Assembly (NCBI RefSeq): GCF_016595525.1
Contig: NZ_JAENII010000006.1
Span: 186,001 to 250,000 of the forward strand
From: Haloferula rosea
Lineage (GTDB): Bacteria; Verrucomicrobiota; Verrucomicrobiia; Verrucomicrobiales; Akkermansiaceae
DNA: 64,000 nucleotides
Direction: 5' to 3'
Each line of letters opens with the position of its first letter. Positions within the stretch are counted from its first letter, which is position 1. Below, one piece after another: positions 16,927 through 26,262 of this stretch. The position numbers were made by a program, and so were the translations under genes. Below the pieces are notes generated by a model. The model saw only the letters and a list, made by a program, of their open reading frames with translations, was not told the origin of the DNA and searched no databases.

Positions 16927-17805
16927 ATGATTCCCCAATCGACCATTCCCGGCGTCTCCTCCCTGGTTCCAATCCTTGCCCTTTCGGGTGCCTTGGGTGC
17001 GAGCGCGCTCACCATCAGCGTGAATTTCCATGTGGGAGACGATGGAGCCAACCAAGCGGACCATGAACTCACCGGTAGCGAGTCGGCTGGCATCGACGGC
17101 AATACCAGCTGGAACAATGTCAATGTGGGCAATGGTGCGACGAACGCTGCCGCCGCACAAATATTCGCCACTACGACCTTGGCTGATGATGGTGGCAACA
17201 GCTCGGCAGCCACCCTCAGCTCAACCCTGACCAACTCGGCGACGGCCGCCACCTGGTTCGTCGGTTATGCAGCCAGCCAGGCGTCGCTCAAAGGGGAACT
17301 GTCCAATGGCATCTCGGACGACAACCTCTTCAATTCCTACCTCGCCTTGAACGGTGCTCATGGCGATGGCACTCCTCAGGACAACTTTCAGCTTACCATT
17401 TCCGGCCTGGGCACCAATTTCACGACCAACGGCTACAATGTGATCATCTACTCGGACTCGGACCGCCGCAATACGGGCAGCAACGTGCGCCGGAGTGAGT
17501 TCCTCGTCACACCAAGTGGTGGCTCGGGAACCACCGTATTCGTCGAAGATGACGATCCAGCGACGACACCGAACATCTTCAACGGCACCTACCTCTTGAG
17601 CGACAACAGCGAAACCGGAGCGGACTACTCGAATTACACGATTGTCAGTGGCCTGACCGCCAGCGGTTTCACCATCGATATCGAGTCGCCCGACGGTGGC
17701 CGTGGTGCCATCAGTGGCTTCCAGATCGTTGCGATCCCCGAGCCATCAACGATCGGGCTCCTCGGATTCGGGTTGTTGGGGTTGGGCCTGCGCCGGCGCC
17801 GATAG
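16927..17805 (+). CDS. PEP-CTERM protein consisting of the shared 235-residue domain
   Basis: A signal peptide (about 1-27, ending 'ALGASA') is followed by a single copy of the domain found inside the two preceding proteins (residues 30-269), with 'ISVNFHVGDD', 'WNNVNVGNG', 'WFVGYAASQAS', 'LFNSYLALNG', 'IIYSDSDRRN' and 'SPDGGRGAISGFQIV'. The C-terminus 'IPEPSTIGLLGFGLLGLGLRRRR' (PEP box, hydrophobic helix, Arg cluster) is a textbook PEP-CTERM exosortase signal, so the protein is sorted to the envelope and probably cleaved. Because it is the domain alone, it defines the domain boundaries. Function is unknown. An ECF sigma factor gene follows in the same direction after 95 bp. Confidence 0.9.
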   Translation: MIPQSTIPGVSSLVPILALSGALGASALTISVNFHVGDDGANQADHELTGSESAGIDGNTSWNNVNVGNGATNAAAAQIFATTTLADDGGNSSAATLSSTLTNSATAATWFVGYAASQASLKGELSNGISDDNLFNSYLALNGAHGDGTPQDNFQLTISGLGTNFTTNGYNVIIYSDSDRRNTGSNVRRSEFLVTPSGGSGTTVFVEDDDPATTPNIFNGTYLLSDNSETGADYSNYTIVSGLTASGFTIDIESPDGGRGAISGFQIVAIPEPSTIGLLGFGLLGLGLRRRR

Positions 17806-17900
17806 ATTCCCTTGACCGCCCCATCCCCGGTTTCTGATGAATGAACGTCCGCCTTGTCGATGAGACGGATTTCCCGACGTGACCCGCTACTCCGAACCTT

Positions 17901-18437
17901 GTGAAGACCGAACCGGCTCAGTTCGTTTCCCTGCTGATTGATCATCAGGAGATCATCCGGTCGTTCATCATCACGCAGATCCCGGGAAGTCCCGATGTCC
18001 GGGACATCCTGCAGGAAGTCAACATCGTCCTTTGGGAGAAGCGGGCTTCCTTCAAGCTGGGCACCAATTTCGGGGCATGGGCCTGTTCGATCGCCCGTTT
18101 CAAGGTGCTTGAGCACTGGCGCAAGGAGGCCCGCCGCCGTGGTGTGCTTGTTTTCAACGACGAGTTGAGCACGTCTCTCGCGGACAAGACACAGGACCGT
18201 GATCCTGGGTTGATCGAAGAACAGCGGGAGGCGCTTGAGCACTGCATGTCGAAGTTGTCCGAAAAAAACCGCCGCTTGTTGGAAGTTCGCTATTCGTCGC
18301 GAAGCGGTGGGCTGGAGAAGCTCACCAAGGATACGGGTCGTACCAATCAATCCCTCCGCGTCACCCTGTTCAGGCTCCGTACATCCTTGCGGAACTGCGT
18401 TCGTTCCTACCTGTTTGCGAAAGGAGAATTGTCATGA
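17901..18437 (+). CDS. ECF RNA polymerase sigma factor (Rhodopirellula/Verrucomicrobium type)
   Basis: 178 residues from a GTG start. The region-2 core reads 'DVRDILQEVNIVLWEKRASF' with 'FGAWACSIARFKVLEHWRK', and region 4 has 'LSEKNRRLLEVRY' and 'SLRVTLFRLRTSLRNCV', the helix-turn-helix that reads the -35 element. This matches the sigma-70 subgroup that is expanded in Planctomycetes and Verrucomicrobia. The stop overlaps the start of the FecR-LamG gene in ATGA form, so the two are translationally coupled and the membrane protein probably controls the sigma factor. Target promoters are not known; the neighbouring secreted-protein genes are candidates. Confidence 0.92.
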   Translation: MKTEPAQFVSLLIDHQEIIRSFIITQIPGSPDVRDILQEVNIVLWEKRASFKLGTNFGAWACSIARFKVLEHWRKEARRRGVLVFNDELSTSLADKTQDRDPGLIEEQREALEHCMSKLSEKNRRLLEVRYSSRSGGLEKLTKDTGRTNQSLRVTLFRLRTSLRNCVRSYLFAKGELS

Positions 18438-19966
18438 ATCCCGATGAGTTCGAGAAATCGGTTTGGTCTCTGCTGGACGGGAGTCTGGACGAAGAAGGGT
18501 TCCGGAAATTGGAGGAGTTCCTCATCGAGCAGGATGAGGCGCAGGAGCAATTCGTGAGGATGGTGGATCTTCATGGGATCCTGATCCAGAAGCTCTCGGA
18601 TCAAGGGGCCCCGCCCAGTGTGTTTTCGATGGACGAGGTGGTTCGTCGTCAGAAGCGCCGCTATTTCAAGCAGTCGGCGATGGCCGCCGCGGCCGTACTG
18701 GTGCTCGTGGCGATGGTCATGAAGGGCGTCTTCATGAAACCCGCGGAGCCGCTGCTGACCATCCGGCACAGTGAGGATGCGGTCTTCCAAGTGACGCATG
18801 CGAGTGAGGAGGATGGAGACGGAGGCGGATTGACGCTCGAGAAGGGGTCAAGGCTCCAGCTCAGTCAAGGTGGAGTGGAGTTGACCCTCCAGAGCGGCGT
18901 CCAGGCGCTGGTCCGTGCTCCGGCGGACCTGACGCTTCACGATGACGATCGGATCTACCAGAGTTTGGGGATTTCACACTTCGTGGTGCCACCTTCGGGG
19001 GTGGGCTTTCAGGTGCAGACTCCCGACCTGCTGGTGACGGACCTGGGCACCGAGTTCGGAGTGATTTCGAGTCCGGATGAGCTCGATCAGGTCCACCTGT
19101 TCAAGGGGAAGGTGGTGGTCGAGAACCATTGGGGGGTGAGGCACAAGGAACGGTTGGAGGGTCTCCAGTCGAGGCGTGCCGGTCCGGCGGGTCGATTGAA
19201 CCCCGTCGACTCCCGGCCCGAGCTCTTCATGACCTCGCTTGAGGACAAGCCCTCCTATCTTCGCCTGAGTTTCGATGATCTGAAGCGGGACGAGTTCGTG
19301 ATTTCGGGCAACCACCCGGATGCTCCTGGCATCAGGGCCACCCTGTTGGACAGCACGAGGGAGGACAAGCGCCCGGGTATCGTGGCGGGGAAATTCGGAA
19401 AGGCCCTGGAGTTGCACGGTCATGGAGGATGCGTGCAGACCAACTGGCCGGGAATCTCGGGCAGATCACCACGCTCCGTGGCATTCTGGGTGAAGCTTCC
19501 CGCGGAAATCGAAGGACCCCACAAGCAACGGGGCTTCCTGACTTGGGGAGATACCGATATCGAAGCCGGCAAGTTTGAATTGATCGTCAACCGCCACCGG
19601 AGCATCGGACCGTGGGGAGCGATCCGCTTCGATTGCGGCAAGGGACATGTCGTCGGTGAAACCAATCTCTACGATGGGGAATGGCATCACGTCGCCGTCG
19701 TCATGGGAGGAGTCGTCGATCCTGCTTCCGGCATGAAGGTTCAGCTCTACGTGGACGGCGAGCTCGAAACGATCACGGGATTCCTGCGCAACGAGCCGGA
19801 CACCATTCCCGGCACCGATGAGAGCTCCTGGATGAGCGTCGGGCGCTACTTGCATGCCGGAAGCCCGAATGAAGGCTACCTGATCGGCACTCTGGATGAG
19901 CTCTACGTCTTTTCAGGAGCCCTGACGCAAGCGGATATCCGTCAGGTCATGAACGGCGACTGGTAG
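18434..19966 (+). CDS. FecR-like membrane regulator with LamG domain
   Basis: 510 residues. The cytoplasmic N-terminus (about 1-75) looks like an anti-sigma segment ('LLDGSLDEEGFRKLEEFL'), followed by one transmembrane helix (about 77-95, 'AMAAAAVLVLVAMVM'). The periplasmic part has a FecR domain (about 100-235) with 'TPDLLVTDLGTEFGVISS' and 'LFKGKVVVE', then a concanavalin-like LamG domain (about 320-505) with 'RSVAFWVKLP', 'EWHHVAVVMGG', 'VQLYVDGELE' and 'IGTLDELYVFSGALT'. It is coupled to the sigma factor gene by a 4-bp overlap. The LamG module may sense a glycan or surface protein and relay through FecR to the sigma factor; this is inference from the domain order, which is common in Planctomycetes and Verrucomicrobia. 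Confidence 0.88.
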   Translation: MNPDEFEKSVWSLLDGSLDEEGFRKLEEFLIEQDEAQEQFVRMVDLHGILIQKLSDQGAPPSVFSMDEVVRRQKRRYFKQSAMAAAAVLVLVAMVMKGVFMKPAEPLLTIRHSEDAVFQVTHASEEDGDGGGLTLEKGSRLQLSQGGVELTLQSGVQALVRAPADLTLHDDDRIYQSLGISHFVVPPSGVGFQVQTPDLLVTDLGTEFGVISSPDELDQVHLFKGKVVVENHWGVRHKERLEGLQSRRAGPAGRLNPVDSRPELFMTSLEDKPSYLRLSFDDLKRDEFVISGNHPDAPGIRATLLDSTREDKRPGIVAGKFGKALELHGHGGCVQTNWPGISGRSPRSVAFWVKLPAEIEGPHKQRGFLTWGDTDIEAGKFELIVNRHRSIGPWGAIRFDCGKGHVVGETNLYDGEWHHVAVVMGGVVDPASGMKVQLYVDGELETITGFLRNEPDTIPGTDESSWMSVGRYLHAGSPNEGYLIGTLDELYVFSGALTQADIRQVMNGDW

Positions 19967-19981
19967 ACCGGCGGTCGGTGG

Positions 19982-22027
19982 TCAGGCCCGGTCGATCGTG
20001 GGGGCGGGCTGCTTCTCGATCAGCGCTTCGAGGGCCCGATGCTTGTGGCTCAGATCAGGATCTTCCTGGAGGACTTGTTCGGCGAGGGCACGCGCTTCGC
20101 GGAGGAGGACGGTATCGGCGAGGAAGTCGGGGAAGCGGAAGTCGCCAAGGCCGCTCTGCATGGTGCCGAGCACGTCACCCGGACCGCGGAGGCGCAGGTC
20201 CTCTTCCGCGATCTGGAAACCGTCACTGGTCTTCTCCATCACACCCAGCTTGTCGACGGCTCCCTCGGTCTTGCCGTCGCTGATGAGGATGCAGTAGCTG
20301 GTGTGCTCACCGCGGCCGATCCTGCCTCGTAGCTGGTGGAGCTGTGCCAGGCCGAAGCGTTCGGCGTGATGGATGACCATGAGGTTGGCATTCGGGACAT
20401 CGACGCCGACCTCGATCACCGAGGTGGCGACGAGCACATCGATCTCGTGGGCCCGGAAACGCCGCATGATGTCCTCTTTCTCTTCCGGGCTGAGTTTGCC
20501 GTGGAGCAGTCCGACTTCGTATTTGCTCAGGCGTTTGCGCCACTTCTCGACCGCTTCGGTGGCGGATTGGATCTTCAGGGATTCGCTTTCCTCGACCAGA
20601 GGATAGACGAGGTAGGCCTGTCGGCCGGCTGCGAGTTGATCCTTCACGAAGCGGTTGAGGTCGGTCTGCTTCGGCTTCATCCGCAGGGCGGTGATCATCT
20701 TCCCGCGACCGGCGGGACGCTCATCGAGGATGGAGACATCGAGGTCGCCATAGATGGTCATGGTCAAGGTGCGGGGGATGGGGGTGGCGGTCATCACCAG
20801 CACATCGGGAGTGACTCCCTGCGCGATGAGACGCCCGCGCTGCATCACGCCGAATTTGTGCTGCTCGTCGATGACGATCAGTCCGAGATCGGAGAACAGG
20901 GCGTCATCGAAGAGCAGGGCATGGGTGCCGATGAGGATCTGGGGGTCACCCTCGAGATCGAGGTGGGTTCCTTCCTGGCGGTCGGCGGTCCGCAGGGCGA
21001 CGCGGACGCCGAGCGGCTCGAGCCATTTCTGGAAGGTCAGGAAGTGCTGTTCGGCGAGAATCTGGGTGGGGGCCATGAGGGCCGCCTGGGCGCCCGAATC
21101 CACGGCCATGAGCATGGCGGCCATGGCCACGAAGGTCTTGCCGGATCCGACGTCACCCTGGAGGAGCCGGTTCATCGGGTGGGGTTGCCGCATGTCGGCG
21201 ATGATCTCCTTGATCGAACGCTTCTGGGCACCGGTGAGGTCGAAGGGGAGCTTGTGGTAGAACTCGGTGAGCAGGGCGGTCTTCTTGCCCATGATGCGTC
21301 CATCGCGGGCGTGATGGCGGGCACGACGCCAGACGACCTGAAGCTGAAGCGCGAAGAATTCCTCGAGGGCGAAGCGCCTGCGCGCGGCCTCGCTCTGTTC
21401 GATGGATTCGGGAAAATGGACTTCGCGATAGGCCTCCGCGGCGGGATAGGTGGGGTCGACTTCGTAGGGGGGAGCCAGCGAGGCGGGATCGACCGCCTGA
21501 AGCGTCAAATACTGGATTTCTCGTAGACGCCTCTGGGGGATGCCGGAGATGTTGCGATAGATCGGGACGATCCGTTCGAGGTGGATCGAGGGTCCGGAGT
21601 CCTCCTTGATGACTTCGAAGTCGGGATGGTCGATGACGAGTCGGCCCTGGGATTCCTTCGGCTTGCCGTGGAGGATGACTTCCTGTCCCGCAGCAAGCAC
21701 CTTGCTGAGGAAGGGCATGTTGAACCAGCGGCAGGTCAGTGTGGAAGGCCCCATGGCGGGGTTCCCGGAGGTGTCGGACACCACGGCTTCGTAGAAGCGG
21801 ACGCGGGGGCCGAAGCGGTTGCGGGTGTCGATGACAGTACCACGGATGCAGACGGCCGTGCCGCCGGCCATGGCGGGAAAGGCGTCAAATCTACGACGAT
21901 CCTCGTAGCGGCGCGGAAGGTGGTCGAGCAGCTGGCGTGGGCTGCCGATGCCGACGGCGGCGAGGGCCTGGGTTTCCTTACCGGTGAGGAAGTCCGCGGT
22001 CGAGAGCTCGGTGTCGGCGTGCAGCAC
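19982..22027 (-). CDS. recG: ATP-dependent DNA helicase RecG
   Basis: 681 residues, the usual RecG length. The N-terminal wedge/OB domain (about 30-150) carries 'LLDHLPRRYEDRR' and 'ITRGTV'-type OB strands. Helicase motifs follow: Walker A 'GDVGSGKT' (291-298), 'MAPTQILAEQH', motif II 'DEQH' (387-390) with 'KFGVMQRG', 'MTATPIPRTL', then in RecA domain 2 'ATSVIEVGVDVPNA' and 'QLRGRIGRGEHTSYC'. The C-terminal 'RGPGDVLGTMQSGLGDFRF' TRG-like segment is also present. It unwinds branched DNA and reverses stalled replication forks. It ends facing the FecR-LamG gene (convergent), and the upstream kinase-like gene is 12 bp away in the same direction. Confidence 0.97.
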   Translation of the reverse strand: MLHADTELSTADFLTGKETQALAAVGIGSPRQLLDHLPRRYEDRRRFDAFPAMAGGTAVCIRGTVIDTRNRFGPRVRFYEAVVSDTSGNPAMGPSTLTCRWFNMPFLSKVLAAGQEVILHGKPKESQGRLVIDHPDFEVIKEDSGPSIHLERIVPIYRNISGIPQRRLREIQYLTLQAVDPASLAPPYEVDPTYPAAEAYREVHFPESIEQSEAARRRFALEEFFALQLQVVWRRARHHARDGRIMGKKTALLTEFYHKLPFDLTGAQKRSIKEIIADMRQPHPMNRLLQGDVGSGKTFVAMAAMLMAVDSGAQAALMAPTQILAEQHFLTFQKWLEPLGVRVALRTADRQEGTHLDLEGDPQILIGTHALLFDDALFSDLGLIVIDEQHKFGVMQRGRLIAQGVTPDVLVMTATPIPRTLTMTIYGDLDVSILDERPAGRGKMITALRMKPKQTDLNRFVKDQLAAGRQAYLVYPLVEESESLKIQSATEAVEKWRKRLSKYEVGLLHGKLSPEEKEDIMRRFRAHEIDVLVATSVIEVGVDVPNANLMVIHHAERFGLAQLHQLRGRIGRGEHTSYCILISDGKTEGAVDKLGVMEKTSDGFQIAEEDLRLRGPGDVLGTMQSGLGDFRFPDFLADTVLLREARALAEQVLQEDPDLSHKHRALEALIEKQPAPTIDRA

Positions 22028-22039
22028 GGTGGATCAGGT

Positions 22040-23407
22040 CTATTCTCCCAGACGTTCGATCTGTTCGGGGCGGTTGAGCTCGATCAGGAGGCCGCCGGAT
22101 TCCTTCACGACCTTGCCGGTGACCCGGATTTCGGCGCCGGTGAATTGCTTCAGCCACGGCAGTTTGACGGCTTTGATGGAGGTGCGATGGCGGATACCGA
22201 TGATCCCGTCCCGCGGTGCTCCTTCAAAAATGAGATAGGTGGTCTTTTTCGACCTAGATTGGCGCACGACCTTGATCGGACCTTCGACGGTGAAAGGCTC
22301 GCCGACGGTCGGGGAGACCGGGGCGTCGGCAGACTGTGCTTCCTCGGCGAGAGCCAGTGCCCGGGCGGAGGCTGCTTCTGCCGGGCTGAGTTTCCGGGTG
22401 GGTTCGGCCGCCTCGTCCTTGTCCATGCCGATGGAAATCGGAGGTGGGACTTGTCGCTCACGGGTGGCCTGCCAACCGACAAAGGCCAGGGCGCTGGTGG
22501 TGAGGACGCCGGCGACGATCCATGGCCAGATCGTGGTGGAACTCTTCGATGGGAGGGGTTGCCCGCTTGCCGGAATGGTCTGAGGGCCACTGGGCGCTGG
22601 GGCTGGGCGCACTCCCTGCAGGGTGGGGGTGGGCGTCGCCGAGGGAGGGCCTTCATGGAGGGCAACTCGGGCCTGCTCGAGGCTCCATTGGTCCGGATTC
22701 TTGCGCAGGGCCTTGAACCACCAGCCCAGCCCGTCGCCCGCTGAATCCGGAACGACGCTGTTCTTCCAGCCGGTGACTTCCTCAATCATGTCGACGATGG
22801 GCCGGAGCCCGCTGCGTTCGTCGGCGCTTCCGAGCCATCGAAGGGGAGAGATCCAGAAGGTGACCTTGCGGTCGGATTCAGCACCCCCGAGGATGATGGA
22901 GAGGGGGTGGGTTTCGATCCAGATGGTCTCTTCCTGAAAGGTTTCGGAGAGGATCTGGGAGCATTCCAGGGCCAGATCGGCCAGTGCCTTCGCGGATGGA
23001 GGGCTGAGGGGGCGGATCTTGAGGCGCTCCGAGAGAGGTTCGCCCTCGTGCCACTCGGTGACGAGGAATGGCATGCCGTCGACCGGGTCCGTGCCTCCAT
23101 TCATCACGCGGCGCAGAGCGGGGTGTTCGACCTCCATCAGGCGGCGAACGGCGATGTCGTAGGCAATGCGCTCTTCTTCTTCCAATCCGCCTCCGTCCAC
23201 GCCGAAGGGGAAGAAGCGTCTCAGGACGACATCGCAGTCGGACTCGCGGTCATGGGCCCGGAAGACCACACCGCTGGCATCTTGTGCGAGGATATCCTGA
23301 ATTTCGTAGCGACTGTTCACGAATCGAGGAAGATTCGTAGAGCGTTTGGCGGGCGATGGCCAGCAAGAGAATTCGCGGCGAGCCATCACGACGCAACTTT
23401 TGCTCAT
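22040..23407 (-). CDS. Degenerate protein-kinase-like membrane protein with C-terminal OB-like domain
   Basis: With ATG 23407 the protein has 455 residues; ATG 23386 or GTG 23320 (just before 'NSRYEIQDIL') are alternative starts. Residues about 30-250 follow a Hanks-type kinase layout ('YEIQDILAQDASGVVFRAHDRES', 'FLVTEWHEGEPLSERL') but the key residues are missing: the glycine loop is altered, the VAIK lysine is replaced ('VVLRRFF'), 'HRDxxxxN' reads 'ETHPLSII', and no DFG is seen. A Pro-rich linker and one transmembrane helix ('IWPWIVAGVLTTSALAFVGW') lead to a C-terminal segment ('PFTVEGPIKVV', 'RVTGKVVKE') that looks like an OB fold. It is thus a pseudokinase in appearance. It directly precedes recG; a link between them is unknown. 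Confidence 0.7.
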   Translation of the reverse strand: MSKSCVVMARREFSCWPSPAKRSTNLPRFVNSRYEIQDILAQDASGVVFRAHDRESDCDVVLRRFFPFGVDGGGLEEEERIAYDIAVRRLMEVEHPALRRVMNGGTDPVDGMPFLVTEWHEGEPLSERLKIRPLSPPSAKALADLALECSQILSETFQEETIWIETHPLSIILGGAESDRKVTFWISPLRWLGSADERSGLRPIVDMIEEVTGWKNSVVPDSAGDGLGWWFKALRKNPDQWSLEQARVALHEGPPSATPTPTLQGVRPAPAPSGPQTIPASGQPLPSKSSTTIWPWIVAGVLTTSALAFVGWQATRERQVPPPISIGMDKDEAAEPTRKLSPAEAASARALALAEEAQSADAPVSPTVGEPFTVEGPIKVVRQSRSKKTTYLIFEGAPRDGIIGIRHRTSIKAVKLPWLKQFTGAEIRVTGKVVKESGGLLIELNRPEQIERLGE

Positions 23408-23444
23408 GGGTTGGGTTTCCCACTTTGAACATCCCCACAAGACC

Positions 23445-24137
23445 ATGAAAATCATTCCACTCCTACTCATCACCGTTCTCGGCCTTCCGCTTCTCGCTGC
23501 ACCTCCGGGTGCCCAAGGTCGAGGGAAGGGCGGAGCCGCAAAGATCCGAGGCGGCGTACCGCTGGAAGAACGGGCGGCCATGAAGGAAGAAGCGCTGCTG
23601 GATCATCTCGACACGCACAAGTGGAAGCAGGATCCCGAAGCCACGGACAAGCGCCCGGAGAACCTCGGCGAGTATCTCAACCGCACCTATCAACGCATCG
23701 TGCGTCTGCTTCATCACGGCGCCCTCACCGAGAAGGACGGACTTGCTTTCAAGATGACCCACACGGACATCACCACGAAGGGCAAGTCGATGCGTGCCCA
23801 AGGCGAGTTGACCTCCGAGCAGAAAGAGGAAATCCGTGGTGAGCTGGATACGCTGAACGACGACATCAATGCTGCGCTGAAAGCCGCGGAAGAGGGCTCC
23901 GAACGCAGCCCGATCCTGAACCGGGTGCAGCATCGGTTCGAAGAGCAGATCGAGTTCGGCGTGCGTTCCGGACGGCTGTCGAATGGCGAGGCGAGCCGAC
24001 TCAAGCGCAAGGTCGCCAAGCTGGCCGAAATCGAGGAAAAAGCGAAGGACGGAGGCCTGAGCACCCGGGAGCGTGAAAAGCTCTTCGAGGAGGCGAAGGA
24101 AATCGGCCGTGAGCTGCGCGAAGATCTTCTCGACTGA
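23445..24137 (+). CDS. Small secreted helical protein, function unknown
   Basis: The ATG at 23445 gives 230 residues beginning with a clear signal peptide ('MKIIPLLLITVLGLPLLAAP'). The rest is strongly charged and predicted helical, with heptad-like runs such as 'LTSEQKEEIRGELDTLNDDI' and 'KRKVAKLAEIEEKAKDGG'. I recognise no domain. The open frame extends further upstream, but only this start gives a signal peptide. It is divergent from the kinase-like gene (37 bp apart) and is followed by a 10-bp stem hairpin, so it is probably transcribed alone. Confidence 0.7.
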   Translation: MKIIPLLLITVLGLPLLAAPPGAQGRGKGGAAKIRGGVPLEERAAMKEEALLDHLDTHKWKQDPEATDKRPENLGEYLNRTYQRIVRLLHHGALTEKDGLAFKMTHTDITTKGKSMRAQGELTSEQKEEIRGELDTLNDDINAALKAAEEGSERSPILNRVQHRFEEQIEFGVRSGRLSNGEASRLKRKVAKLAEIEEKAKDGGLSTREREKLFEEAKEIGRELREDLLD

Positions 24138-24163
24138 CAATTGAGGTTCAGTCGGTAAGGGAT

Positions 24164-24193
24164 GGGCCACTGCTGCGAAGGCGGCAGTGGCCC
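24164..24193 (+). terminator. Strong hairpin after the small secreted protein gene
   Basis: GGGCCACTGC (24164-24173) pairs perfectly with GCAGTGGCCC (24184-24193) around a 10-nt loop, starting 26 bp after the stop codon. The downstream sequence TTGTGCGC is not a T tract, so it may be a weak terminator or a 3'-end stabilising structure. Confidence 0.5.
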
Positions 24194-24323
24194 TTGTGCG
24201 CAAAAACAAACACGGTTTTAGGCCGTTCGCGGGGTTTGATGGTAATTTTTACGTGCCTTTAGGCATTTTCGCGGTTTCCATCCCGCCGCCCGGCGGAGCT
24301 TCCCTCCGCGGATCCCACGCATC

Positions 24324-26123
<1,800 letters not shown>

Positions 26124-26151
26124 ATGCGGGTGACTGCCTCGGATTGAGGGG

Positions 26152-26161
26152 CTTGTACAAG
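26152..26161. promoter_or_regulatory. 10-bp perfect palindrome upstream of Na/Pi cotransporter gene
   Basis: CTTGTACAAG lies about 100 bp before the preferred start codon of the cotransporter gene, in the short gap after lepA. A longer imperfect pairing, ATCGGGC with GCCCGAT, follows it. Either could be an operator or part of the lepA transcript end; evidence is position and symmetry only. Confidence 0.25.
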
Positions 26162-26262
26162 TCCTGATCGGGCTGGAGCTGGTAGAGGCGGTCGGGTGGT
26201 GCCCGATTGGCAGAGATTTTGCTGGCAGCGTGGCTCTGAATGTGACGGTTTCGTCACAACCC

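Noticed and set aside
20336-21526. 396-residue plus-strand open frame
   Set aside because: Lies wholly antisense to recG, which carries all helicase motifs.
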